Shown piece by piece: positions 1 through 9,007 of a DNA stretch of 41,985 bases. The stretch covers positions 1 to 41,985 of the forward strand of contig CAZCXZ010000015.1 of the NCBI GenBank assembly GCA_964502705.1. Reading direction: 5' to 3'. A program made the position numbers and the translations under genes. Within the stretch, counting starts at the first letter, position 1, and each line of letters starts with the position of its first letter. The notes under the pieces were generated by a model. The model ran no database searches, was not told where the DNA came from, and saw only the letters and a program-made list of their open reading frames with translations. This DNA comes from Berkiella sp964502705 (GTDB lineage: Bacteria > Pseudomonadota > Gammaproteobacteria > Berkiellales > Berkiellaceae).

Positions 1-1
1 T

Positions 2-184
2 GATTCTGTTCGGTTTAATTCTCATCGAGAAAATGGCTGCTCTAAAAATTTATTTGAAAAAGCAAAGGTGGCACGTAAGGAATTGCGAAAGGCCTGTCAA
101 CAACATCCGATTGGACGAGCCTATTTATTGCGTATTGAGATGAAGCGAGAGCCTTTAAAGGTAAAAAGTAAATCATCTCTATAA
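2..184 (+). CDS. C-terminal end of an unidentified protein (partial)
   Basis: An open frame runs from the left edge to a TAA at 182-184 and gives 60 residues. The stretch is basic, with Lys/Arg-rich helices (FEKAKVARKELRK, then RIEMKREPLKVKSK), as in a charged C-terminal tail. The start lies outside the window and I do not recognise the family. Its stop overlaps the 3' end of the convergent DUF498 gene by 6 bases. It could be a chance frame, but it is open to the edge and ends exactly against a convergent gene, as expected for a real gene end. Confidence 0.45.
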   Translation, partial: DSVRFNSHRENGCSKNLFEKAKVARKELRKACQQHPIGRAYLLRIEMKREPLKVKSKSSL

Positions 185-547
185 TATTATACAAGCTGCA
201 ACATTACGTTCTTCTGCTGCAAGTACCGTGTAAGTAAAACAAGCCCGTCTTGAATCCATGAACTCTACACCAATGCCTTTTAACCATAAATCTTGTAACA
301 AATCATCGTTAGGGATCATCAAGGTGTCACCTGTGCCCAACAGCACAATATCCGGCTTATTATCAAATAGCGGTGTAAAATGTGATGCATTTAGCGCAGA
401 CAAGGAGACTGCCCCCCATGGATGAATCAAGGTATGGGGCCTAACAATCAGGCTTTGCTCGTAGCACACCGTGTTGATCCAGACTTTGCCTGGCTCATAA
501 CGTTGAATTTGGTAGGTGGCGGCGCTTTCATCTTGCTGTATGATCAT
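179..547 (-). CDS. Mth938/DUF498 domain protein (NDUFAF3/AAMDC-like)
   Basis: This 122-residue protein has the hallmarks of the small single-domain Mth938/DUF498 family: a central DIVLLGTGD strand-turn, then GIGVEFMDSRRACFTYTVLAAEERNVAACIIL, matching the family pattern G-(I/V)-G-(V/F)-E-x-M-x-(T/S)-xx-A-x-x-T-(Y)-N/T-x-L-xx-E. Bacterial members are cytosolic and poorly characterised; the mitochondrial relative NDUFAF3 is a complex I assembly factor. Length matches the family, so it is complete. It is transcribed away from the COG4255-recJ genes, sharing a 95-base divergent upstream region with them. The biochemical role cannot be read from the sequence. Confidence 0.8.
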   Translation of the reverse strand: MIIQQDESAATYQIQRYEPGKVWINTVCYEQSLIVRPHTLIHPWGAVSLSALNASHFTPLFDNKPDIVLLGTGDTLMIPNDDLLQDLWLKGIGVEFMDSRRACFTYTVLAAEERNVAACIIL

Positions 548-642
548 GGATTAGAATTTAGTCTTCAGTTTCGTTAAAGCATATACTAGCAGATGGCCTG
601 CATAACTTATAATTTCGTTGTAAAAGCTATGAATCAAACTAA

Positions 643-1572
643 ATGCGTAAAATAGTCACCCTGTATACCCCCGATCTTCTTGAGCGTGTTAAGTGGTTAG
701 CCGGTCACGGTGCCCCATTACCTAGTGAGGGGTTAGCGTTGTGGCTATCGAAAGGTAAGCAGGTTAACAGCGAACCGCTTTTCAAGGGTGCCTATCCGTT
801 ATCAACGGCAGCATTGCTCGCAACTGCCAAGGGTTATCCCAAGGGCATGCCCTATTGTTTGGCATCACCAATTCTCTGTCATGCTGACCAACAAACGGTC
901 TATATCATTGATAAGGCACAACTCGATCTAGCAGAAGAGCATTCGATGGTCGCTACCTTAAATCAATTCTTGCAAGAAGATGATATCCAGCTTGAGATAT
1001 TAAACGATGGCTTATGGCTTTTTTCGATGAAGCATCATACCGAGGTTAATTTTAGCGATATTTCAACAGTTGCTGGTAAAAGCATGGGACGCTTCTTACC
1101 GACTGGTAAGGATGCAGTTTATTGGCGTCGATTGTTAACCGAATGCCAAATGTTACTTTCGCAAACAGTCAGTGTGTGGTTTTGGGGGAATGGTATTGAT
1201 AATGTTCAACTCACGACACCATTTGATGCGGTGTTTACGAACGATGCTATTTTGCAAGCGCAAGCATTTAACGCGGGTGTGAATAGGCAAGCAATGCCTG
1301 CGCACTATGGTGATTTACAGCTGAATACCGCCAACCCTTTATTGGTGGATAGGCGTTTTGCAATCAATTCGGATCTTGGACCTGCAGAAAGCTTGTCTGA
1401 ATTGCGCCAATTTGAACAAGCATGGATTGAGCCTTTATTGGCTGATCTGCAACAAGGCAGGGTGGATTCGCTCACATTAGTGGTAGACGCACAAACAAGC
1501 TATACGCTTAAAAAATCTCAACTACGCTTTTTTTGGCGTAAATTAAAGCCTTTAACGGCTTTCTTCACTTAA
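643..1572 (+). CDS. COG4255-type protein (often labelled cofactor-independent phosphoglycerate mutase-like)
   Basis: This 309-residue soluble protein has no signal peptide or membrane segment. It contains GKDAVYWRRLLTECQMLL and SVWFWGNG; the WFWGxG motif and the W-R-x-L-x-E-x-Q-M-L-L helix are typical of a family of unknown function found next to recJ in many gammaproteobacteria. Members are sometimes annotated as phosphoglycerate mutase-like, but I see no metal-binding or phosphoserine motif of true iPGM enzymes, so that function is doubtful. It lies 17 bases upstream of recJ on the same strand and is probably co-transcribed. No convincing ribosome binding site precedes the ATG. Confidence 0.65.
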   Translation: MRKIVTLYTPDLLERVKWLAGHGAPLPSEGLALWLSKGKQVNSEPLFKGAYPLSTAALLATAKGYPKGMPYCLASPILCHADQQTVYIIDKAQLDLAEEHSMVATLNQFLQEDDIQLEILNDGLWLFSMKHHTEVNFSDISTVAGKSMGRFLPTGKDAVYWRRLLTECQMLLSQTVSVWFWGNGIDNVQLTTPFDAVFTNDAILQAQAFNAGVNRQAMPAHYGDLQLNTANPLLVDRRFAINSDLGPAESLSELRQFEQAWIEPLLADLQQGRVDSLTLVVDAQTSYTLKKSQLRFFWRKLKPLTAFFT

Positions 1573-1589
1573 AGGGATTATCAAAATTA

Positions 1590-3362
1590 ATGACAACTAA
1601 AGCTTTACCGCTAGCCAAAGTCATTCGACGTGTGGTGAATGAAGAACGTGAAAAAGCCGCACAGCATGAAGGCTTAGATCCTGTTTTGGCCAAAATTCTT
1701 GCCTCAAGACCAACATTATTAACGGAATCGGTGCGCGAGATGCTCTCGCCTAAGTTAAAAATGCTTGATCCGCCGCACACTTTGCCAGACATTGATAAGG
1801 CAGTATTACGAATTGTACGTGCATTTGAATTGGGTGAAGTGATTGGTATTGAAACCGATCACGACTGTGATGGGCAAACTAGCCACGCTGTGTTGCATTC
1901 AGCTTTAGTGCATATTTTCGCGCACCCAGAAGAAAAAGTACGTTCTTACATTGGGCATCGATTAAAAGAGGGCTATGGCTTATCTCATTCAGTCGCCATG
2001 CGTATTTTGGCAGATGAACCCAGGCCATCACTTGTTATCACTGCTGATAATGGCTCGTCAGATGAGGCACAAATAGCGCTATTAAAAAATGCGGGTATTG
2101 ATGTGATTGTGACCGATCACCATGAAATCCCTGTAGAAGGGATACCACAAACCGCTTATGCCGTGATTAGTCCAACACGCGAAGACAGCCAATATCCCGA
2201 TCGCTGTATTGCTGGCTGTATGGTTGCTTGGTTACTGATGGCAGCGGTAAGAAATCATTTAGTGAGTCGAACAAAAAAGCAATACGCGAGTTTGGCGGAA
2301 TGTTTAGATTTTGTTGCCGTAGGAACAATAGCAGATTGCGTGAGTGTGGCCCGCAGTAAAAATAACCGAGCGATTGTTGCTTATGGCATGAAGCTTATTC
2401 AGCAAGGTTTACGTCCTTGCTGGCGTGCTTTATTGCCGACAATGTCGTCACCGTTGTCATCAGAAGATCTCGGATTCAAAATTGGCCCACTGTTAAACAG
2501 CGATGGTCGATTAGCTTGTGCTTTGGGTTCGGTGAGTTTTTTGCTTGCTAAAACCGATAAAGAAGCCAAGGAATGGGTAGAGCATTTGCGATTACAGAAC
2601 ACCGAACGAAAAAGCATTCAAGATGCGATTACCCAAAAGGCGATCGAAGAAGCTTTACGACAATATGCCCAGCAAAAAAGCAGCCTGTGTATCTTTTTAG
2701 AAGAGGGCCATGCTGGTGTGCATGGCATCAGTGCGAGCCGTGTTAAAGATGCCTTTGGGCGACCGGTGATTATTTTATGTCCCAAACAAGACGAGCCCAA
2801 CGTCTTAACAGGATCAGCGCGCGCGGTAGAGGGAGTGCACTTACGTGAGGCACTACAAGCCATTCACGACAACAACCCGAATGTTTTGATTAAATTTGGT
2901 GGACACCAAGCCGCTGCAGGGTTAACGATTCACCGAGATAAACTGAGCCTATTTTCGCAAGCGTTTGAGAATGCTATCCAAGAGCAAATTGAAGCCAGCC
3001 GATTAGGTCCCGTTGTATGGTCAGATGGCGAACTTCCTGCTGAGTCCATAACGGTACCGTTTGTTAAACAAATGCTGGATAGCTTAGAGCCGTTTGGACG
3101 AGAATTTGAGCCGCCATCCTTTGAGTTGCAAGGGCAGATTGTGAGTGCCAGTGTCATGGGCCAGACCAAAACCCACTTGAAGTTAGGGCTATCCGTCGAA
3201 GAACTTTGGTTTGAGGCAGTGTGGTTTAATAGCTGCGATCCCAATGAGCCTTTGCCGGTGAAAGCAGGCGATACCGTTAAAGTTGTCTATGTGCCGAAAG
3301 TGCAGACTTTTAGAGGGCAAATGAAGCTCTCTTGCCAGATAGTGCACTTAGAAGTATTCTAA
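1590..3362 (+). CDS. recJ: single-stranded-DNA-specific exonuclease RecJ
   Basis: RecJ degrades single-stranded DNA 5' to 3' in recombination and mismatch repair. The 590-residue product has the full DHH/DHHA1 set: D90-x-D92-x-D94-G (DHDCDG) as motif I, TADNGS with D153, the DHH triad at 176-178, a GSAR segment near 408-411 and GGH at 437-439 of the DHHA1 domain, followed by a C-terminal OB-type domain. Length fits E. coli RecJ (577). Position just before prfB-lysS is the classic recJ-prfB-lysS order. Motif I reads ETDHDCDGQTSH rather than the more common GDxDxDGxTS, a sequence variant that keeps all the metal-binding aspartates. Confidence 0.93.
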   Translation: MTTKALPLAKVIRRVVNEEREKAAQHEGLDPVLAKILASRPTLLTESVREMLSPKLKMLDPPHTLPDIDKAVLRIVRAFELGEVIGIETDHDCDGQTSHAVLHSALVHIFAHPEEKVRSYIGHRLKEGYGLSHSVAMRILADEPRPSLVITADNGSSDEAQIALLKNAGIDVIVTDHHEIPVEGIPQTAYAVISPTREDSQYPDRCIAGCMVAWLLMAAVRNHLVSRTKKQYASLAECLDFVAVGTIADCVSVARSKNNRAIVAYGMKLIQQGLRPCWRALLPTMSSPLSSEDLGFKIGPLLNSDGRLACALGSVSFLLAKTDKEAKEWVEHLRLQNTERKSIQDAITQKAIEEALRQYAQQKSSLCIFLEEGHAGVHGISASRVKDAFGRPVIILCPKQDEPNVLTGSARAVEGVHLREALQAIHDNNPNVLIKFGGHQAAAGLTIHRDKLSLFSQAFENAIQEQIEASRLGPVVWSDGELPAESITVPFVKQMLDSLEPFGREFEPPSFELQGQIVSASVMGQTKTHLKLGLSVEELWFEAVWFNSCDPNEPLPVKAGDTVKVVYVPKVQTFRGQMKLSCQIVHLEVF

Positions 3363-3376
3363 CTAAGTGATTGGCT

Positions 3377-3431
3377 TGTAGGGGACGGCCTCCGTGCCGT
3401 CCCGGGCAGACACAGAGGTCTGCCCCTACAT
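3377..3431. repeat. small two-hairpin palindromic repeat, copy R1
   Basis: An 8-base terminal inverted repeat (TGTAGGGG at 3377, CCCCTACA ending 3430) encloses two adjacent hairpins: GGGACGG/CCGTCCC and GGGCAGAC/GTCTGCCC. Closely related copies lie at 6101-6178 and 26884-26939, with half a copy at 13904-13923. It sits between recJ and prfB. It has the size and structure of a REP- or MITE-like element; if transcribed it would fold into two stable stem-loops. Confidence 0.85.
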
Positions 3432-3455
3432 AGTAGGATTTCAGGTAAATTCTTG

Positions 3456-3461
3456 TATAAT
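3456..3461 (+). promoter_or_regulatory. candidate -10 box for prfB
   Basis: A perfect TATAAT preceded by TTG lies 35 bases before the proposed GTG start of prfB and just after repeat R1. No good -35 hexamer is visible at 17 bases upstream, so this is only a candidate. Confidence 0.3.
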
Positions 3462-3495
3462 CAGCCTATTTTTGATATTCGAAATAAGATCGATC

Positions 3496-4594
3496 GTGGA
3501 AATTGCACCGTTACAAACGCTTTTAAAAGACCTCAGTAAAAGACTGGATGATCTTCGGGGGTATCTTTGACTTTGACGAAAAACGTGAGCGTTTAGAGGA
3601 AGTCAGAGGTTTATTGGAAGAACCGGAAGTTTGGAAAGATCCAGAACAAGCACAAACACTCGGTAAAGAACGCGTCCAACTCGAAAAATTGGTCAATACC
3701 TTATCTCAAGCGCAATCAAGCGTCGACGATGCTCAGGATCTTTTACAATTCGCCAAAGACGAAGATGATACGGCTAGTTTTGAAGAGCTCGTGGCAGAAG
3801 GTGATAGATTGCAACTCATCGTTGAAGAATTAGAATTTCAACGCATGTTCTCAGGTGAACTGGATGCCAATGATGCCTATGTTGAAATACAATCTGGCTC
3901 TGGTGGCACCGAAGCGCAAGATTGGGCAGAAATGCTTCTTCGCATGTATTTGCGTTTTGGGGAGCGCAAAGGCTTTACCCTAACCTTACTCGAAGCTTCT
4001 GCTGGTGAAGTCGCAGGTATCAAAAGCGCCACCATTAAAGTGGAAGGCGAATATGCTTATGGTTGGTTAAGAACGGAAACGGGTGTTCATCGCCTTGTGC
4101 GTAAATCTCCCTTTGATTCAGGTAATCGTCGTCATACCTCATTTGCTGCTTTATTCGTTTCACCCGTTATTGACGACAAAATAGATATTGTGATTAACCC
4201 TGCAGATTTACGCGTTGATACTTATCGCGCAAGTGGAGCAGGTGGTCAGCATGTGAATCGAACTGATTCTGCGATCCGTATCACACACGTTCCCACGGGC
4301 ATCGTTGTACAATGCCAGAGTGATCGTTCCCAGCATAAAAACCGTTCGCAAGCGATGCAGCAGTTGCGCGGTAAACTTTATGAACTTGAAATGCGTAAAC
4401 GTCAAGCTGAACAAAATGCGATGGAAGAAACAAAATCTGACATCGGCTGGGGAAGTCAGATCCGTTCTTATGTGCTTGACGATTCACGGGTAAAAGATTT
4501 ACGAACCGGAGTAGAAACCTCCAATACGCAAGGCGTATTAGATGGCAACCTATTAGAACAATTCATTACAGCCAGTTTAAAAAGTGGGTTATAA
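3496..4594 (+). CDS. prfB: peptide chain release factor 2 (programmed +1 frameshift)
   Basis: RF2 recognises UGA/UAA stop codons. Translation starts at GTG 3496, reads 24 codons to CTT and meets an in-frame TGA at 3568-3570; a +1 slip skips T3568 and continues with GAC at 3569 to the stop at 4594. The joined product is 24 + 341 = 365 residues, exactly the E. coli length. The long frame contains SPF (stop-codon reading), GGQ within SGAGGQHVNRT (peptidyl-tRNA hydrolysis) and a normal C-terminus. An ATG at 3548 in the second frame is not the true start, because it would drop the conserved N-terminal helix and LRGYL junction. The gene lies between recJ and lysS, with lysS starting 1 base after its stop. 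Confidence 0.95.
3556..3571 (+). promoter_or_regulatory. prfB autoregulatory +1 frameshift signal
   Basis: The signal reads CGG GGG TAT CTT TGA C. The GGGGG acts as an internal Shine-Dalgarno three bases before the slippery CTT, and TGAC is a weak stop context. Layout and spacing match the E. coli prfB site (AGG GGG TAT CTT TGA C). By established mechanism, low RF2 lets the ribosome slip and make more RF2. Confidence 0.95.
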
Positions 4595-4595
4595 C

Positions 4596-6095
4596 ATGAC
4601 AGAAGAAGCGCTTAAAGTAGAAGATCTTAATGAACAACTCTTGAATCGCCGTGAAAAATTAAAGCAAATTCGCGAGAAGGGTAATCCTTTTCCCAACGAC
4701 TTTCGACGTGATGCGTTTGCCGGAAAACTGCATGAACAGTATGATGCATTGGAAACCGCTGATTTAGAAGCGAAAGCGATTAAAGTAAAAATGGCGGGCC
4801 GTATCATGACACGTCGTCATATGGGTAAAGCCAGTTTCTTTAATTTGCAGGAAATGTCTGGCTTAATGCAAGTTTATGCCAAAATGGAAGAACTGCCAGA
4901 AGGTGTTTATGAAGAATTTAAACACTGGGATTTGGGCGATATCGTTGCGGTTGAAGGCGTATTATTTAAGACCAAAACCGGTGAATTATCGGTCAAAGCC
5001 AAAAATTTGAAATTGCTCACTAAAGCTTTGCGACCCTTGCCTGAAAAGTATCATGGATTAACTGATCAAGAAACACGTTATCGTCAGCGTTATTTAGATC
5101 TATTATCTAATGATTCCACACGTGATGTATTCAAAGCGCGAATAAAAATCATTCAAATTATTCGTGACTATCTGAATGACAGAATGTTTCTTGAAGTAGA
5201 AACGCCGATGATGCAACCTATACCAGGTGGTGCTGCTGCACGTCCCTTTATCACACATCATAATGCGTTGGATATGCAGCTCTTTTTGCGCATTGCTCCA
5301 GAGCTCTATTTAAAGCGCTTAGTGGTCGGTGGTTTTGAACGTGTGTATGAAATTAATCGTAATTTTCGAAACGAAGGGGTTTCAACCCGTCATAATCCTG
5401 AATTTACCATGCTGGAATTCTACCAAGCCTATGCCGATTACCATGAACTAATGGATTTAACTGAAGATCTGTTACGCACGATCGCTAACAAATTATTAGG
5501 CACGACGACCATTACTTATCAAGGCGATACCTATGAGCTAGGAAAACCTTTTGCGCGAATGACGGTAAAAGAAGCTATTTTAAAGCACAATCCTAGCTTG
5601 AGTGCCGCTGATTTAGAGAGTCGTGAAAAATGTGAAAGCTATGCGAAGCAACTTGGCCTTACTATCAACAAAGATCATGGCATGGGTAAACTTCATATTG
5701 AAATCTTTGAAGAAACGGTTGAATCTAAGCTAATTCAACCCACCTTTATCACTGAATATCCAACAGAAGTGTCACCGCTTGCGCGTGCCAGCAATGACAA
5801 CCCTGAGGTTACCGACCGATTTGAATTTTTCTTAGGTGGCCGCGAAATTGCCAATGGTTTCTCTGAGTTAAATGATGCTGAAGATCAAGCCGCGCGTTTT
5901 AAAGCACAAGTCGCGAATTTTGAAGCGGGGGACGCCGAAGCCATGCATTACGATGATGATTTCGTGACCGCTTTAGAGCATGGTTTACCACCGACTGCGG
6001 GTGAAGGGATTGGGATCGATCGTTTAGTGATGTTCTTTACCGATTCGGCTTCAATCAGGGACGTGATATTGTTCCCACATATGCGCGCCAACTAA
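4596..6095 (+). CDS. lysS: lysyl-tRNA synthetase, class II
   Basis: This enzyme charges tRNA-Lys with lysine using ATP. The 499-residue protein has an N-terminal OB anticodon-binding domain (roughly 60-150) and a class II catalytic core with motif 2 FRNEGVSTRHNPEFTMLE and motif 3 GEGIGIDRLVM near the C-terminus. ATG 4596 is preferred over the in-frame GTG at 4584, because it avoids a 4-residue extension overlapping prfB and aligns with the E. coli N-terminus (E-Q-x-L-x-x-RREKL). The gene is coupled to prfB, with one base between stop and start, in the conserved prfB-lysS pair. Repeat R2 follows it. Confidence 0.96.
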   Translation: MTEEALKVEDLNEQLLNRREKLKQIREKGNPFPNDFRRDAFAGKLHEQYDALETADLEAKAIKVKMAGRIMTRRHMGKASFFNLQEMSGLMQVYAKMEELPEGVYEEFKHWDLGDIVAVEGVLFKTKTGELSVKAKNLKLLTKALRPLPEKYHGLTDQETRYRQRYLDLLSNDSTRDVFKARIKIIQIIRDYLNDRMFLEVETPMMQPIPGGAAARPFITHHNALDMQLFLRIAPELYLKRLVVGGFERVYEINRNFRNEGVSTRHNPEFTMLEFYQAYADYHELMDLTEDLLRTIANKLLGTTTITYQGDTYELGKPFARMTVKEAILKHNPSLSAADLESREKCESYAKQLGLTINKDHGMGKLHIEIFEETVESKLIQPTFITEYPTEVSPLARASNDNPEVTDRFEFFLGGREIANGFSELNDAEDQAARFKAQVANFEAGDAEAMHYDDDFVTALEHGLPPTAGEGIGIDRLVMFFTDSASIRDVILFPHMRAN

Positions 6096-6100
6096 ATAGC

Positions 6101-6178
6101 TATTGTAGGGGACGACCTCTGTGTCGTCCCGGACTAGCACAGAGTACATGGCCGACACAGAGGTCGGCCACTACAATA
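6101..6178. repeat. small two-hairpin palindromic repeat, copy R2
   Basis: Ends are TATTGTAG (6101) and CTACAATA (6178). The element carries GGGACGA/TCGTCCC and GGCCGAC/GTCGGCC hairpins, separated by about 20 extra bases absent from R1 and R4. It lies between convergent lysS and the HDOD gene, where its stem-loops could serve as a bidirectional terminator. Relative to R1, changes in the stems are matched on both sides. Confidence 0.85.
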
Positions 6179-6184
6179 TCGTGA

Positions 6185-7033
6185 TTAAGCTTTGAAGAGG
6201 GTTTCTGCTGCTTGCAACGGTTCCTGAAATTCAGGTCGCATCAAGAGATCTTCTTCAGGATCAAGTCCTAATCTTGCAAACGCTGGGATTTCTTGTTTAT
6301 TAATTGATGCAAGGGGATGCATGCTACCAGCCAGAACGAGGATTTTAGCCACTAACACCACATCAGCAAGATCGGCTTTAGGAATTTTGCGATAATATTG
6401 TGTCATGTTCTGTGGCACGCAAGCGATGTTGCCTGGAAATTGCCAGGAATTCAAAATGGCTTCACCAAGTTTAGCGTAGTGGTTTTGGATTAATTCATCG
6501 AGCACGGTAAGATTTTTCATCAACTCAGGCTGTGTTTCAGCATAGGTGAGAATGGGCAAGATACCTATTTCATGCAATAAACCTGCAAGCATCGCTTCAT
6601 CAGGCGGTAACAGTTTCGTGTGGCTGGCAATAACGTAAGAAGTTGCCGCAATTTGTCCGCTGTGTTTCCAAGCATCTTTGAGTTTTTGTTCGATATATTT
6701 ATTCTTTGCCAAGAAGAGTTGTTCCATTGCTAAACCGAGCGCCATATTGGATACGAATCTCACACCAAGCCGGCTAATGGCATTTTCAAGACTATTAATA
6801 GTGACGCGACCACGTACCAGCGGACTATTCGCAAGTCGGATCACACGCGCTGTGAGGGCAGGGTCTTTGCCAATAATGTTATCGAGTTCTTCGATGGTCA
6901 CATAAGGATTTTGATTGAGTTCCTGAATGGCCATGGCCACTTCAGGCTGTGTTGGCAGCGGGAGGCGGTTTCGTTCGATGGCTTCTAATAAATCCATAAA
7001 AAACGTTGCCGAAGCATTGAGTGATAAATCCAT
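6185..7033 (-). CDS. HDOD domain protein
   Basis: The 282-residue protein is one HDOD domain, a non-catalytic relative of HD phosphohydrolases found in bacterial signalling proteins. Visible features are LPTQPEVAMAI at the domain start, a helix around IIGKDPALTARVIRLANSP (typical D-P-x-L-x-x-(R/K)-x-L-(R/K)-x-A-N-S) and AGLLHEIGILPIL in place of a full HD metal site. There is no output domain, as in stand-alone members. The start is set at ATG 7033, preceded by GGAG at good spacing, rather than the in-frame GTG at 7054. It lies downstream of ygfZ on the same strand, about 60 bases away, and may be co-transcribed. The ligand is unknown. Confidence 0.85.
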   Translation of the reverse strand: MDLSLNASATFFMDLLEAIERNRLPLPTQPEVAMAIQELNQNPYVTIEELDNIIGKDPALTARVIRLANSPLVRGRVTINSLENAISRLGVRFVSNMALGLAMEQLFLAKNKYIEQKLKDAWKHSGQIAATSYVIASHTKLLPPDEAMLAGLLHEIGILPILTYAETQPELMKNLTVLDELIQNHYAKLGEAILNSWQFPGNIACVPQNMTQYYRKIPKADLADVVLVAKILVLAGSMHPLASINKQEIPAFARLGLDPEEDLLMRPEFQEPLQAAETLFKA

Positions 7034-7094
7034 GAATCTGACTCCAAACTGCACACTACTGTATAAGATACTGTGGTTGCTGTGTGACGAACCC

Positions 7095-8039
7095 TTAATA
7101 CGATAAGTCTAGACGATGAAGTTTTGGTCCATCAGCTTTCTTGAAGCGAATTTTTTCAAAATCAGCATATTGTTCATCAAGAACAATTAATAATTCAAAA
7201 CCCTCGTCACTGGGGGCAGATCGAACCACAATCCCTGGTGCTTCATTGGGTGCATCAATAATAGGTAGCAGATCACCTGGATAAGGTACCTCTGTCATTT
7301 TAGGCAGCAAGGCGCGATACATATGACGTTTGATTTTGCCTTTGTAGTGCATGCGGGCAATGATCTCTTGTCCTAGATAACAGCCTTTATCTAAGCTAAT
7401 GCCTTTGAGATCCATCAAGTTGGCGTGATGAGGAAGCAGCACATCTTGCGTTTCTGGATAAATGGTTGGGATCCCGGCTTCAATATCGAGTCGTTCCCAT
7501 ACTTCATCGTTGATTGAAACGGTATTTGTTGAATAATTAGCTGCAAATTTTTCAGCGAATGTTGTTGGAACAATGATTTCAAAACGAGGTGTTACCCCTG
7601 GAATGCGGCAAATAATGTATTGCTCACGCGCTAAGCAGCCGCCGATAGGTAAATCTACTGCGTTTAACAACGAAGGTGCGCCCGTTCCGACTAAACCAAA
7701 CACGGTATAATCGTTGGCTTCATTCAACGTCACTTTGGAAAAAATGGCATATTTTTTAAGGTTAGTGACGGCAAGGGGTAATAAGGCTTTAGGCGTTAAT
7801 AACAGAAAAGCGTCGTTGGGTGAGCTCGTGATCTTAATTAACCGAAAGACAGATTGCATACGGCCTTTTAAATTACAATGTGCAGCCAGTTGACTCATGC
7901 TGGTGGTGACGTTTTTGAGATTCACCGTCAATTGACCTTGCAAAAAGGTTTCTGCATCAATGCCAGTGACAGCAATGAGACTGGTTGATAAAAGTTGACC
8001 AAAACCTAAATCGGTTTGCCATTTTGTGTGCATAGACAT
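7095..8039 (-). CDS. ygfZ: folate-binding protein YgfZ (Fe-S cluster-related, GcvT-like)
   Basis: YgfZ binds tetrahydrofolate and supports Fe-S enzymes and tRNA modification in the cytosol. The 314-residue product carries the diagnostic KGCYLGQEIIARMHYKGKIKR segment (K-G-C-Y-x-G-Q-E with the essential Cys) around residue 230, and the GcvT-like N-terminal FLQGQLTVNL motif. Length is close to the E. coli protein (326). It is divergent from the DUF924-sdhE-ygfX genes; in E. coli ygfZ is likewise divergent from sdhE-ygfX, which supports the assignment. Confidence 0.92.
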   Translation of the reverse strand: MSMHTKWQTDLGFGQLLSTSLIAVTGIDAETFLQGQLTVNLKNVTTSMSQLAAHCNLKGRMQSVFRLIKITSSPNDAFLLLTPKALLPLAVTNLKKYAIFSKVTLNEANDYTVFGLVGTGAPSLLNAVDLPIGGCLAREQYIICRIPGVTPRFEIIVPTTFAEKFAANYSTNTVSINDEVWERLDIEAGIPTIYPETQDVLLPHHANLMDLKGISLDKGCYLGQEIIARMHYKGKIKRHMYRALLPKMTEVPYPGDLLPIIDAPNEAPGIVVRSAPSDEGFELLIVLDEQYADFEKIRFKKADGPKLHRLDLSY

Positions 8040-8115
8040 ATCTTCTTGTATGGTATATTACGCGAATTATATACCAATCTTATTCATAATAAAATTGTTA
8101 TTTGGCTGACAAATC

Positions 8116-8718
8116 ATGTTTGAAAAAGTCAACGAAATTTTACATTTCTGGTTTGGTTCAGATAAGCAAAACTACTTAGCCAATGCCGCTATGTGGTGGA
8201 GTGCAAAACCTGAAATCGATCTGGAAATTAGTAATCGCTTTGCAAAAGTGCATCATCTTGCTGCGAGCGGTGAACTTGATGCCTGGCTGAATCAACCTTT
8301 GTCGTGTTTGGCCTATATCATTTTACTCGATCAGTTTTCACGGCATATTTATCGAAATACCCCCTTAGCCTTTTCTCAAGATGCGCGTGCTAGAGCCGCA
8401 TGTGTGCGTGGTAGGGAACATAAACTGGATAAAGAATTGCATATTGTGCAACGGCAATTTTTTTATATGCCGTTAGAACATTCAGAAGATCTCAACGATC
8501 AAAAGCTTTGTTTAGCCTTGATGAAACAGTTGGTTCAAGAAGCTAAAGAGCATCATTTATCGTATTTACAAGCGATGGAACAAGCCTTTGATTATGCTGA
8601 GCAGCATTACGATATTATTCGCAATTTCCATCGATTTCCACATCGTAATGCCATTTTAGAGCGTGAAAACACGCAAGAAGAAATGGTTTTTCTCACATTA
8701 CCGAATAGTTCATTTTAA
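8116..8718 (+). CDS. DUF924 family protein
   Basis: This 200-residue helical protein shows the DUF924 pattern: EILHFWFG at the N-terminus, then WW, LAxxILLDQFSRHIYRNTPLAFSQDARA, QRQFFYMPLEHSEDLNDQ and NFHRFPHRNAILER. Members are widespread TPR-like proteins of unknown biochemical role. Start and length fit the family. It is the first gene of a set running into sdhE and ygfX, which suggests joint transcription. Confidence 0.9.
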   Translation: MFEKVNEILHFWFGSDKQNYLANAAMWWSAKPEIDLEISNRFAKVHHLAASGELDAWLNQPLSCLAYIILLDQFSRHIYRNTPLAFSQDARARAACVRGREHKLDKELHIVQRQFFYMPLEHSEDLNDQKLCLALMKQLVQEAKEHHLSYLQAMEQAFDYAEQHYDIIRNFHRFPHRNAILERENTQEEMVFLTLPNSSF

Positions 8719-8731
8719 AAGCGAGCAATTT

Positions 8732-9007
8732 GTGCAGGAACTTAACAGAATAAAACGTGAAAAACTGCGTTGGGCATGTCGACGAGGCATGTTAGAACTT
8801 GATTTATTTTTAGTACCCTTTTTTGAAAATGTTTATGATACCTTTAGCCATGAAGATCAAGAGCATTTCAGCGAAATGCTCTGTCATACCGATCCTGAAT
8901 TGCTAGGATGGTTTATGGGACATAATGATCCCGTTGATCCCAATATTTTGAAACTTGTGATTAAAATTCGTGAATTCAGGCACCAGTATAATTTTACAGC
9001 CCTCTAA
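8732..9007 (+). CDS. sdhE: FAD assembly factor SdhE (CptB)
   Basis: SdhE helps covalent FAD attachment to succinate dehydrogenase. The protein contains the family core LRWACRRGMLELDLFLVPFFE, including the R-R-G-M-x-E motif, followed by a helical bundle ending before residue 90. The start is taken at GTG 8732, giving 91 residues, close to E. coli SdhE (88). The longer frame from 8663 would overlap DUF924 and add an unlikely basic leader. No strong ribosome binding site is seen, so the start is uncertain. The next gene, ygfX, overlaps its 3' end, as expected for the sdhE-ygfX pair. Confidence 0.88.
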   Translation: MQELNRIKREKLRWACRRGMLELDLFLVPFFENVYDTFSHEDQEHFSEMLCHTDPELLGWFMGHNDPVDPNILKLVIKIREFRHQYNFTAL

